From Nicotiana tabacum (taxonomy: Eukaryota; Streptophyta; Magnoliopsida; Solanales; Solanaceae): a stretch of 64,000 nucleotides of DNA. The position numbers were made by a program, and so were the translations under genes. Within the stretch, counting starts at the first letter, position 1. The number at the start of each line of letters is the position of its first letter. The stretch covers positions 81,793,120 through 81,857,119 of the forward strand of contig NC_134094.1 of assembly GCF_000715075.1 (NCBI RefSeq), in the 5' to 3' direction. Of this stretch, positions 34,935 through 45,319 are shown in pieces. Under the pieces are notes generated by a model. The model made no database searches, was not told the DNA's origin, and saw only the letters and a list, made by a program, of their open reading frames with translations.

Positions 34935-35440
34935 CCATTAGGCCTACGGGCTATTTTTCATTTCGAGTTCAAGCAAACACTCACTCGACCAAATAGCCTA
35001 CGGGCGACATCAGTTCGAGTTCGAACCATTTACTCGACTAGGCCTACGGGCTATTTTTCATTTTGAGTTCGAGTAAACACTCACTCGACCAAATAGCCTA
35101 CGAGCGGCATCAATTCGAGTTCGAATCATTCGATCGACCAGGCCTACGGGCTATTTTTATTTCGAGTTCGAGCAAACACTTACTCGACCAAATAGCCTAT
35201 GGGCTGCCTCAATCCAGGTTCGAATCATTCATTCGACCAGGCCTACGGGCTATTTTTCATTTCGCGTTCGAGCAAACACCCACTCGACCAAATAGCCTAC
35301 GGGCTGCATTAATTCGAGTTCGAATAATTCACTCGATCAAGCCTATGGGCTACATCAATTCAAGCACAAGCAAACACTCGCTCGACCATCAAAAGCCTAA
35401 AGGGCTATATTACCCTAAGTTTTAGTAAACGCTCGCTCGG
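34935..35440. repeat. ~100 bp tandem repeat, about 5 units, in Tat 3' region
   Basis: Units begin at GGCCTACGGG near 34941, 35041, 35141, 35240 and 35340. Each unit has two related halves of ~50 bp, one with CTATTTTTCATTTCGAGTTC, the other with GGGC(G/T)(A/G)CATCA, so the array is a higher-order dimer. The second Tat copy has about eleven units of the same repeat. Confidence 0.92.
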
Positions 35441-35539
35441 TTGCAGAGACCACGAGGTTCAAGTTTGATTAAGCAGTTTAAATCATAGAGATATGCCTAT
35501 ACACAAAATTTATCTACATAGGTGGCTACAAAAAAAAAT

Positions 35540-38062
35540 TTAAACGGGAGCGGTCTCTTCTTTATCAGGTTCCCCCCCGTTCTCGGATCCGCTTTTGCTC
35601 CCATCGTCGTCGTCATCATCATCGAAAACCAGAGCTTCAGCATCAGCTTCGAGTTCTTTTGCCCTTTTTATCTCTTCTGTGAGATCGAAGCCGCGAGCAT
35701 GAATCTCCTCGAGAGTTTCTCTCCTGGATCGATACTTAGCAAGTTCGATGACCCAATGCGCCTGACCATTGGCGGATTCGGCTTCCTCTCTTGCCTGAAC
35801 TTGGGCGGCTTCAGAATCAGCCCGATAGACGGCCACGAGCGCATCCGCATAAGTCTTTGCCTTTTCAGCATCGGATTCGGCCTTGGCGAGTACTGAGGCC
35901 AACTGAGCCTCGAGCTCCTCAATTTTTCTTGCTTGAACCAGGCCCTTTTCCTTCATTTTCTGAAATTGGGTTTCAGACGATGATAACTGGGCTCGAGCAG
36001 TCTCTTTTTCTGCAGCAAAGCGGTCCATACCTTCTTTGCACCGCAAGGATTCTATCCTTATCACATCGACCTCCTCACACAGCTTCCCTATCATCTCGAT
36101 TTTTTGCTGCAGCTGTGAGACCGAAATGTTAGCTACCATTCTGGTATCGAACCCATAGGCTTTCAAAAGCACCATTACCTGCTCAGACAAATCATTCTGG
36201 TCTCGATAAGCCTTGGCCAGCTCGGCTCGGAGATCTTTTATTTTCTCCTCTCTCTGTCCTAAGGAAAGTTTGAGAGAGTTCCTCTCATTGGAAGCACGTT
36301 TCAGGTCGGCCGCGTATCGATGCAGCTCATTCTGGGAATGAGAACATTGTTCTCGATGGACTGCCGCAGCGTACGAAGGAACAAGAAGCGAAGTTAACGA
36401 AAGACAAACATAAAGGCAATACCAACAAAAAGATTTTTGAAATACTCACCTGGTTCAAAGCTTGCCGCAAAACCGTGAAAAAGATCTGATTCATCACCAG
36501 CACCGGCACCGGCAACATCCTCGATACCAGTAAATAGGTCACGAAACGGATCCTCTTCATCGTGAGGCCTATCTAGATCGAGGGCCCCCAGAGCTTGAGC
36601 TTCCCGAATCACCCCTGCGGAAAAAGCGGGAAAGGTAGGCGAGTCCTCGATCGCTGCTGCCCCAAGTGACTCGCTCGGAGCATTCCCCTCGGCTTGGAGA
36701 GGTTCGAAGGGCTCTTCGATTGTAACCCTTGACGTTTGGTTCCGATGAGAGGCGTCTTCAACATCCGATAGTTCGGGGACTCTACCAGAACCTCTCTCCG
36801 GTATATTTTCAGATCGAGACGGAGCCCCATAGGGCATCATCGATCCAGCCGGCGTTGAAGCATCGGTGTCTCTCTTCATCCAGACTGCCAGCGTGGACTC
36901 ATTATCCTCTTCCTCTTCTTCCTCATCCCTTAGGCGCAAAACGGATTCTACGGTCAAAGGAATAACATTCTTGTTCAGCTTACGAGCCGTCCTCTTCTTC
37001 GGTTTTGGATATTCAGGCAACGAAGCTCTCTTCCTTTTATTTTCCTTCACCAGCTTTAGAACGAAGGTCGAAACATCCTCCTCATTAGACAGAGGTCTCA
37101 AGAATGCGACCTTACCCAAACCTACATATGGGAAACCTTATAAAAAATATCAAGAAATGCCTCGTTAGAGTCCGAGAAATGAGCTTACCGTGATTTTTGG
37201 CCTTCCACCGACCCTTAGACAAATCACGCCATGAGTGTTCGGAGTATGTGGAAGTCGAAACAAGATCCCGTACCCAATTCTTGAGGTCGGGAACCGCTTC
37301 GGGCATCCAGGGAACCGCTACATCACGAAAAGAGGAGTATCGATAAGAGAACAAATGAAAAAACAAAACAGAAGCAATAGAAAAATCACACTTACGTTTC
37401 AAATTCCACTCCTCGGGAAAGGGCATCTTTTCAGTCGGGATCAAGTCCGAAGTCCTTACTCGAACGAACCTGCTCATCCAACCCCGGTCCCTGTCCTCAC
37501 CAATACTCGAGAACAAAGGCTTGGTAGCCTGACACTGGAGTTTTATTAACCCTCCCCGAAAAAGTCGGGGACGGTATAGTAGGATAAGATGATCGAGGGT
37601 GAACGACATCCCATCGATTTTGCTCACGAAATATCGGATCAGAATAACGATCCGCCACAAAGAAGGATGGACCTGGCTTAAGGTTACCTAATATTGTCGA
37701 CAGAAGTCGATAACGACGGAATCGAGGGGACCCAAAGTGAAAGGGTAAGTATATACGTTCAAAAACCCTTCCACGTGAGAAGTGATGTCTTCGTCAGGGG
37801 TAGGTATTATCACTTCTTTTTTCCCCCAATTGCAGTCCTTCTTTAACAGATCGAGGTGCTTCTCAGTAATCGAACACATGTACCTCGATACTGGCTCACA
37901 CCGGCCAAGGACCGATGAACCTTTATCAACTTTAAAATCTGAAGTAAGGACGCACGCCTCGAGGACACACTCCTCTGGCCGTGGCTCCACCGGTGTCTCA
38001 TCGGCGGCACAATGTGAAGATGAAGCTTTCTCTTTCTGAGGAACGGTTCGATGTTTTCGCCA
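35540..38062 (-). pseudogene. antisense gene of Tat element (aORF; Transposase_28-like), broken
   Basis: A spliced-looking gene on the strand opposite gag-pol. Exon 1: 38062-37396; exon 2: 37317-37189; exon 3: 37121-36450; exon 4: 36370-35540. Introns of 78, 67 and 79 bp have GTAAGT, GTAAGC and GTGAGT donors at the same places as in the second Tat copy (55k-57k). Exon 1 resembles the 'putative gypsy-type transposon' family (Transposase_28): PLDSVVIDFCRQY and YRPRLFRGGL lie here. Exon 3 is basic then acidic. Exon 4 reads as a long coiled coil ending in a run of Asp. Damage: a 2-bp loss just after the start, a stop at 37688-37690, and the intron 3 acceptor changed from TAG to TAC. Intron 1 is in frame and stop-free, so it could also be retained. 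Function unknown. Confidence 0.7.
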
Positions 38063-38268
38063 TTTTTTTGAATTCAAAAATAAGGAGTAGAAGAAAGTGA
38101 TAGAGATTTGGTAGAATTGAGGGGTCTTTTCGGAAAGAAATCACAGCCTTTTTGGTAGGCTGGAGAGTATAAAGAAGAAATTGAGAAATTTTAGAAGATA
38201 GAAGATGCAAAAATAGTAAAAGATAAAGGTGAGAGTTTTTATAGGTTCAAAGTGACGGCGGTTCGTTA

Positions 38269-38978
38269 TCAGCCTTGGCATGTCCGGTACGGTTCAAAGG
38301 GTGGTGTATCGAAGTAAGATCCCGAAGGGGGGAATGAACTAACCTAGATCCCGGGGAAGCCGGTCCGTGTTGAGATCGATATCATAATCAAATTCGAACA
38401 AGAATCGAACCATGGCGTGGGTAGATCTATCATGCTGATAATTCAAAAATCAACCTACATCGACCTGGAATCCATCCGAGGGCTCGAATCAGGATCGGGC
38501 TCGAACCAAGATCACGAGTTCGAGCCGAAATCAAGCTCGAACCAAAATCGAGGATTCTAAGCAAGATCGAGCTTGCAGACAAAGGCTGTTGTAATCCCAC
38601 TAGAGAGAATCTTGGCAGAAATTATAGAAAAGTTGATTTATCATATGTCTCCCAATGAATGTTTATTTTATTAGACTTGGAGCCAAACCCTTTCACTATA
38701 AAAGGGCTTGTTTACCATTTCTTGAAGGCATCTTTTTTGAGACTTAAATAATCAAAAACTGTATTATTTCCTTTGTAAGGAAGAGGGATCATTCTAGTTT
38801 CTTAGATTGATTCTATTTTGTAAAATCCTAAATTCACTGTTCATAATCGATTCGCCTGGATTACGTTTTCTCCAACCTATATTCATCCTTTTATTTATCC
38901 TAGCATTCTGTATTAAGTTGTACCACATATCTTCGGAACTGCGTATAAATTCAACTATATCCATTTTTCGGGAAAACA
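38269..38978 (+). repeat. 3' LTR of Tat element, lacking its first 21 bp
   Basis: Matches 28178-28887 and ends GGGAAAACA. The expected polypurine tract and the TGTATACGGTC start are absent: interior sequence ending CGGTTCGTTATCAGC runs straight into LTR sequence TCAGCCTTGGC. The shared TCAGC (38269-38273) at the joint suggests a microhomology deletion. Confidence 0.9.
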
Positions 38979-38983
38979 CTATT

Positions 38984-39646
38984 ATAAGTACGTATAATAC
39001 TTTGACTTTTCTAGAACTTTCTTTTACCTTAATAGACAAACTAACACCGCGCCTCCCAAATAGTTTTTGCAATGATCTTCGTGAGTTACATCGGCACTCT
39101 ATTAAAAGGGAAAAAGTGTATAATCAATATTCCAGATTAGAAATTAAACACTATACAAAAAGATATTAATTAGAACTGTCGTTAACCTGAATTCTCCATG
39201 ATACTTATACAATTTAATCTCCTACTAAAGAGTGCCACTTCATGCAATTTATTTCTTCTTTGATTAATTTTGTTTCAACTTGTCTTTCAGGATAGATTGG
39301 CAAACAATAACACTATTGCTTTGATGAATATGAAACTAATTCTAATATTGATGAATAACACTATTGCTTTAATCTAGGCTTTTTCATTCTCATCTATCAT
39401 GTATTAAACTAGCTAAATAGAATCGACATTCATCATTTTCAAAAACTTATATATTTTAAATTTTTATTTTAAAACTTAAAGATATTATTTAATAACATTT
39501 ATTTTTTTTTATATAAAATTATATTCTTGAGGTGGGTATACCGTATACGTGTAATGTGTGTACCCGGAGACTAGCAGGATTAAAAATTACAATGTGTCTA
39601 GGACATCCATATACACACACATTAAATCGATTTGATTCTCAATAAA
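38984..39646. other. AT-rich spacer without recognised gene
   Basis: About 660 bp between the two target duplications. Short open frames only; nothing recognised. Confidence 0.6.
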
Positions 39647-39651
39647 GTAAG

Positions 39652-40602
39652 TGATAGAATTCGAGGGTCCACCAAACTATATAGAGAATGAGGTTCTCTA
39701 TAAGTTCCCAAAGAACACACGCACATTGTAGTAAGTAAATGACACAAGGAAGTTTTACGTGAAAAACTCCCTGCTCACGGGATTAAAAACCACGACCTAC
39801 CCTTGTAGGATTTCAACTTCACTACTTAGCAAACTTTAGATTACAACCTATTACAACCTAGGAATTAACCTCTTAATCCCTCACTAACTAGTAACAACTC
39901 TATTACAAGCCACTTTGTAATAACTCTATTACAAAAACTTTACAACTCGACTAATTCTAGCTAAGACACAAACACAAGGGTTTATGATATACAAAGGATT
40001 TCCTACACAATGCTTCTAACTAAGCTAAGTAGGAATTACAAGTAGAGAACTTTGCCAAAGGTGTCATCTGCCAAATGATTCTCAAGTGCATCGAGAACAA
40101 AGAATAACATAGGACATGTAATAACTCAATATAGGGAACTGGTCCGTTGCTATGTTGTTCTTTATTCTTGATCCACTTGAGAATCATTTGGCAGATGACC
40201 AATCACTGTGTGGAGTGCTTGAGTAAATTCTCTCAGTGTTCAAGTGATGTTTTGTCTTTAGTTTAATGTTAATATAACATTGATGACATCACTTGAATGA
40301 TGTAAGCATCTTGGGTACAGGATCATTCCCAATGAAGTTAACTGCTGCACTATGCTTGTACTATTGCGTGTGCAGGCATCGACTTTACAGCTGTTGGAGA
40401 GTTGACTGGTACGATCACCAGGGGAACTGATGTCCATCTGTTCCCCTTGTTGATTCTTTGACTCCTGAAGCGTTGATTTACAATTCCAGCTTAAGTCTTG
40501 TTGTTTTCACATACTTAAGAATATGTATCAGGTTCCTTATCTGGTTCTTGTCATTAAGTTTGTTAGACCAGCAAAACATAACAAGGTACATATAGCCTAT
40601 CA
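39652..40602 (-). repeat. 3' LTR of copia element (951 bp)
   Basis: On the plus strand TGATAGAATTCGAGGG to CATATAGCCTATCA. Contains an imperfect 48-bp inverted repeat at 40064-40111 and 40151-40198 (four mismatches by eye). Confidence 0.92.
40064..40198. repeat. 48-bp inverted repeat (hairpin) in copia 3' LTR
   Basis: Arms 40064-40111 and 40151-40198 are complementary except for about four mismatches, with a 39-nt loop. Starts TCATCTGCCAAATGATTCTC. The partner LTR has the same structure with perfectly matching arms. Confidence 0.9.
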
Positions 40603-41019
40603 ATATTTTCCTTTTTGATGATGACAAACTTATAATTGAAGTTTTCCCTAAGAACCAGAATGACATACACACATATCCTATATTCTCCCTTAATCTGTTC
40701 CCCCTCAATTATTTTTCCCCCTTTTGGCATCATAAAAAGATCAGTAGCAAGCAATAAGCATAAAGAAGTCTAGCTTGGTTAAATCACGCCACATGTGTGC
40801 ACACAATCATGACTAAAAATAGAGCAAATGAACAAGGCATACACAGCAAAAGGAGGAAGCTTTCATTAATATTTGGATATTAAGCAGGGAGCAGTTTCAT
40901 TGTTGCCAACACATCCACAAAAGAAAATATAAAAAAACAAAAGTACCAGTCATAAATACCATCACAACTGAAAACAAGGAAAAGACACCAGGACTTGATA
41001 CTGGAACGGGCACACTATC

Positions 41020-43339
41020 TAGGGAGCACTGGAAGGGGAAGGCTTAGAGGAAGAGGCAAGGGTTTTGAGGACGATGTCCATTCGAGTGTTTGCTGACATC
41101 TGCTCATTGAGCAGTTTCTCCTTCAGGTCCTCAACCTATTTCTTGAGATCGACATTCTCGTTTGTCAGACGGGCAACCTCTGTGCTTTGAGAGCTACTAG
41201 AACCAGGTGCCTCCTGAAGCTGACTTAGCTGACCCTCAAGAATGGCATTACTTGCCTTCAGCTTCGTGATCTCATCAGTGGCACTGTTTTGTGTGTTGAT
41301 CAACTGGGAGATAGTAAAAGTGTTTCCAACCCCTCCAACTTTATCAGTGCACTCGCACTCTTCTAGAGTGGTCTTGGAAAAGGTTTGCTTACTAGTATCC
41401 ACCTTAGTTTTTCCCAGAGTGACTTTGAAGAACTCAAACACCTTGGTGAGAAGGAACCCATGAGGCAGACTATGATTACCATCCTTAAATTCTACCACAT
41501 TTTTCATGTGTTCTATCATAATGCCAGGCAGGTTGATGGTGGTGCAGCCATCCAGTGCTTCCATGAGAACTAGGTCTGCTCGAGATGTAATTGACCTTCT
41601 TTCAGTACGAGGGAGAAAAACCTTGTTCACCACTTCAAACAGCAATTGGTACACTGGAAAAAGGGCCTTCTTGTGTACTCGTTCCCCCTGCTGAATTGCC
41701 TTATCCTTCACGATAACATTTCTAAAGTTTGAAGGGCAGGAGCCTTGAATCAACGACAAGCCCTCAGTAGACACACCCAGAATAGATCCCAGCACAACAA
41801 AGTCCATCACAAAATCGACCCCATTCACCATCATGAAAATATGATCATCCTCAACTGTAAAGAAGCCATCATAGAAACTGTGCACTTCTTCCTCATACAC
41901 TTTGGGACTGTCACCTGTGAACAAGTGCGTCCACTGTTTAAATTCATAGATCTCCACCAACTATCGCATTCCAGCCATATCCAGAATATCAGCGGCAAAT
42001 GTACGGCCCCACAACACCTTTTTATTTTTCAATTTTTCTTTCCCAGAAGCCAGGGTATATCAACCTTTGCCTTCTTGGAAGAACCAGGTTCCTCTTCGGC
42101 ATCACCCTTCCTTTTCACTGATTTGCGAGCACTCTTTCCTTTCTCAGCTGACTTCTCAGACATTGGCTTCTCAGACACCTTTCCAACTGATTTTTCCATC
42201 ACTTTTTCTCCAGATTTTTCCACTAACTTTTCACCAGAGTTATCACCTTCACTCTTCTTCCGACTTTTAGCACTCGTAGAGGATCCCATTTTTGACTTGA
42301 AGATAGAATTCTTCTGCGAGAACTTGCGAGTCAAGGAACCGGGTTCCCTGTCCGCTTCATCATCAACATTGACAACACGCACTGCTTTCTCATTCACAAT
42401 CTTCCCATCCTTTACCAATCTTCTCATTTTTCGTTATACTTGGCTTTTTCTAATAACAGACTCAAGAGCCTCCTTATTTTGTAACCTAGTGGTAGGTCGC
42501 TTAGGAGTTGGCACTTGAGTAGTGGCCTGCCCACTTCTAGCCCTGATAAAACTAGCAATAGCCACATTATCATAATTATCTTCACTTTCCTCATTCTCCT
42601 CTTTAGATAAAAATCTCATTTTAGGAACAACCATAGATAAAGGTTCAGCATAGAAGTGAGGAGAGGGAGCAGGATCAGTACTGACCTGGGGTTCGGGAGA
42701 GAACCTAAGAGTTGACTCCTCTGTGGAGGGAACAGGTCCCTCAGTAGGTGCCCTGGTAGTATTGACCAGTGCCGATGGTGCAACAGGCACAAGTTCCCTA
42801 TTCTCCACTAGAGTCCTATTTTCTTCCCCCTGAGACTCAGACACACACTCACCAAACTCAATAACAACACCCTCAACAGCTATCGACAATATATTTTCTA
42901 TGGCTTCTTTTTCTTGTAACCCTATGGAAAACTCAGTAGAAGAAGGAATGTTACCTATAGACTCAAGACTAGGGGCTGTCATTGTTGATTCAGCATGGAC
43001 AAGACCAACAACTTGGTCTTTATTAGTGTATTCTTCCATTGGTAGACTGGAGATTTCCTATTTTTCTTCTTTTTTGACTGTATCCGCTTCAACCAGTTTT
43101 TTCGGCGAGGTAGAAGGAGAAGTCGTAGCCACAAACTTCTTAGGAGTCAAAGTTTTGCGACTCTGATGAGAACCAATACTCGATTGGGTAGGAGAGGAGG
43201 CCGAGGGTGGTAGTGATTCTGACTTAGGGTTTGGACTGGTTGGTGTGGAGAGTATGGGTACTATGATCGCCATTTCAACAGGTGAGGGCTCAGTAGAGGT
43301 GATACTTGGAACATTTTGAGTTTCCTGGTGTTCATACAT
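41020..43339 (-). pseudogene. extra 3' ORF of copia element (plant transposon protein-like), broken
   Basis: Lies between RNase H and the 3' LTR, same strand as gag-pol. The first part (43339-42029) stays in one frame with stops at 43058-43060 and 42434-42436. It is Ser/Pro/Glu-rich and then Lys/Glu-rich (SGEKLVEKSGEKVMEKS), like a disordered, nuclear-type tail. After a phase change near 42000 comes a globular stretch (about 41960-41400; RTFAADILDMAGM, YEFKQWTHLFTGDSPKVYEEEV) that resembles the 'putative plant transposon protein' domain found in many plant element ORFs. It ends with a coiled coil of LKASNAILEGQLSQLQ type; a stop at 41136-41138 precedes the final TAG at 41020-41022. Sireviruses often carry an extra ORF here, sometimes called envelope-like; I see no signal peptide or membrane segment, so I do not call it an envelope. 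Confidence 0.6.
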
Positions 43340-43861
43340 GGTGGGAAGCAGTGAGTTGAAGAAGAGATAATTTTGGTTTAAAGAGGGAAAAAAGGGAAAT
43401 TTTGGATTTTTGATGTGAATAGTGGTGGAAGCGATGATGAAAGCATATATTTAAGAGGGATGAGGCGCCGGTTAAGAAAGGCGGCAGTTTAGGTAGTCGG
43501 GTCGACGGGTGAGATGCTTGGATTCAAAAATCGGGAAAGAAAAGAAACTGACAATGTGATGACGTAGCACCGTTTGAACCGTTTAAAAATTGTGAATGAG
43601 AGTACATAGAAACTACTAAGCTGTGTCAAAGGAACCAGGTTCCCTGATGGATTTTGCAAATGTAAGCTTCATCCTTTGACCAACGTGCAATGCATTAGCT
43701 GCTTGTTTGCTCTGTAATCATCATGCGTGTTTACCTGTAACGGTATAGAAATGAGTTAGACTTTGCCAGAAAACACTTTTTAGCTAAACTACATGTACAT
43801 TTCGTTCATAGCCAAGCATCGAGGGACCAGGTTCTCAGCTTGGTTTTATCAGCCCTAGTGC

Positions 43862-45311
43862 CTAGCGATTTCCTTCAAAGTGCTCTCTGTTCAGTGCTTT
43901 GGTGAATATGTCTGCAATTTGATCTTCTGTGCTGTAAAATTTTATACATATGAGCCCTTTTTCAACATTGTCTCAGAGAAAGTGGTGACGCATATCAATG
44001 TGCTTTGTTCTCTTATGTTGGACTAGATTCTTGTCAATGTTGAGTGCACTGGTATTGTCATACAACAAGGGCATACAATCAGAGAATTCTCCAAAGTCTT
44101 CCAGTTGCTGCTTAATCCATAGTAGTTGAGCACAGCAAGATGCAGCTGCCACATATTCTACTTCTGCAGTGGAGAGGGCCACTGAGTGTTGTTTTCTTGT
44201 ACCGCATGGAATTAGACATGAACCCAAAAAATGTGCCATTCCAGACGTGCTCTTCCTGTCCACCAGATACCCTGCATAATCAGCATCAGCATACCCAACT
44301 AAGTCAAAGTTATCTCCAGAGGGGTAGTAGAGAACCAGGTCCTGTGTTCCTTTGATATATCTCAGGATTCTCTTGGCAGCCTTCAAATGAGATTCCTTTG
44401 GATTAGATTGAAACCTGGCACAGAGTCCCACACTGAAGGCAATATCTAGTTTGCTTGCTGTAAGATACAGGAGTGACCCTATGATACCTCTATACATGGT
44501 CTGATTCACAGGGGAACCAGGTTCATCCATGTCTAGATGAGTGGCTGTAGCAATGGGAGTGTCAATGATTTTTGATGCTTCCATGTCAAATCTCTTCCGC
44601 AGCTCCTTGATTCACTTCTGTAGACTTATCAAAGTCCCCTTTTGTGATTTCTTCACTTGTAAACCCAAGAAGAAATTCAATTCCCCCACCATGCTCATTT
44701 CAAACTCACTTCCCATGAGTTTTGCAAATTCCTCACACAAAGAGTCGGTTGTTGCTCCAAAAATAATGTCATCAACATAAACTTGTACAATGAGTAGGTT
44801 TCTCCCGCGTTTCTTCAGAAAAAGGGTGTTGTCAATTTTTCCTCTTGTAAAGTTATTTTCTAGAAGAAATTTTGACAACCTTTCATACCAAGCGCGAGGA
44901 GCCTGCTTTAGTCAATATAAAGCCTTGTCAAGTTTAAAGACATGCTCAGAATGCTCATGATTCTCAAATCCAGGTGGTTGCTTGACGAAGACTTCTTCCT
45001 TTAGAAAGCCATTTATAAATGTACTTTCGACATCCATTTGGAACAATGTGAATTCCATATGTGATGCAAAGTCAATGAGAATTCTGATAGCCTCCATTCG
45101 AGCGACTGGAGAGAAAGTTTCATCATAATTAATCCCTTCGTCCTGATTATAGCCTTGAACAACTAGCCTTGCTTTGTTTCTTGTGGTGTTTCAAAACTCA
45201 TCAAGTTTGTTCTTGAATACCCACCTGATTCCAATAACGGTACGATCCACAGGTCGTGGAACCAGGTGCCATACCTTATTTCTCTCAAATTAATGGAGCT
45301 CTTCTTACATG
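43862..45311 (-). pseudogene. pol: reverse transcriptase and RNase H of copia element
   Basis: Same phase as the integrase part. RT landmarks: QMDVESTFINGFLKEEVFV (about 45040-44985; families usually have a Lys and Ala in the middle) and the catalytic YVDDIIFGA (about 44790-44765). RNase H: GYADADYAG, TAEVEYVAA and HIDMRHHFL (44300-43975). Stops at 44912-44914 and 44612-44614 and near 43973 interrupt it, and the final TAG is at 43862-43864. All key acidic residues that I can place are present, so decay is by nonsense changes rather than loss of domains. Confidence 0.9.
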
Positions 45312-45319
45312 GCAGTAAT

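Larger units (their letters stand above)
28157..38978 (+). mobile_element. Tat-lineage Ty3/gypsy retrotransposon, near full length
   Basis: A 10.8 kb element bounded by exact CTATT duplications (28152-28156 and 38979-38983). Order: 5' LTR, primer site, gag, protease, RT, RNase H, archaeal-type RNase H, integrase, tandem-repeat 3' region, antisense gene, 3' LTR. The archaeal-type second RNase H, the TTTGGCGCC primer site, the DPGSSAN protease motif and an antisense ORF downstream of pol together point to the Tat lineage of plant Metaviridae. By eye the two LTRs differ at roughly 30 of ~705 aligned positions, mostly transitions. Internal stops, one frameshift, and loss of the polypurine tract and of the first 21 bp of the 3' LTR make it inactive. 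Confidence 0.93.

Noticed and set aside
34590..35425. Plus-strand frames over and before the Tat repeat array
   Set aside because: Repeat-derived frames without conservation in the second copy at protein level.
28157..38978. Integrated pararetrovirus
   Set aside because: There are LTRs with target duplications, an integrase and a Tat-type primer site; no movement protein or coat motif of pararetroviruses.
41020..43339. Calling the copia extra ORF a viral envelope gene
   Set aside because: No signal peptide, fusion peptide-like stretch or transmembrane helix can be seen; the domain looks like a plant transposon protein instead.
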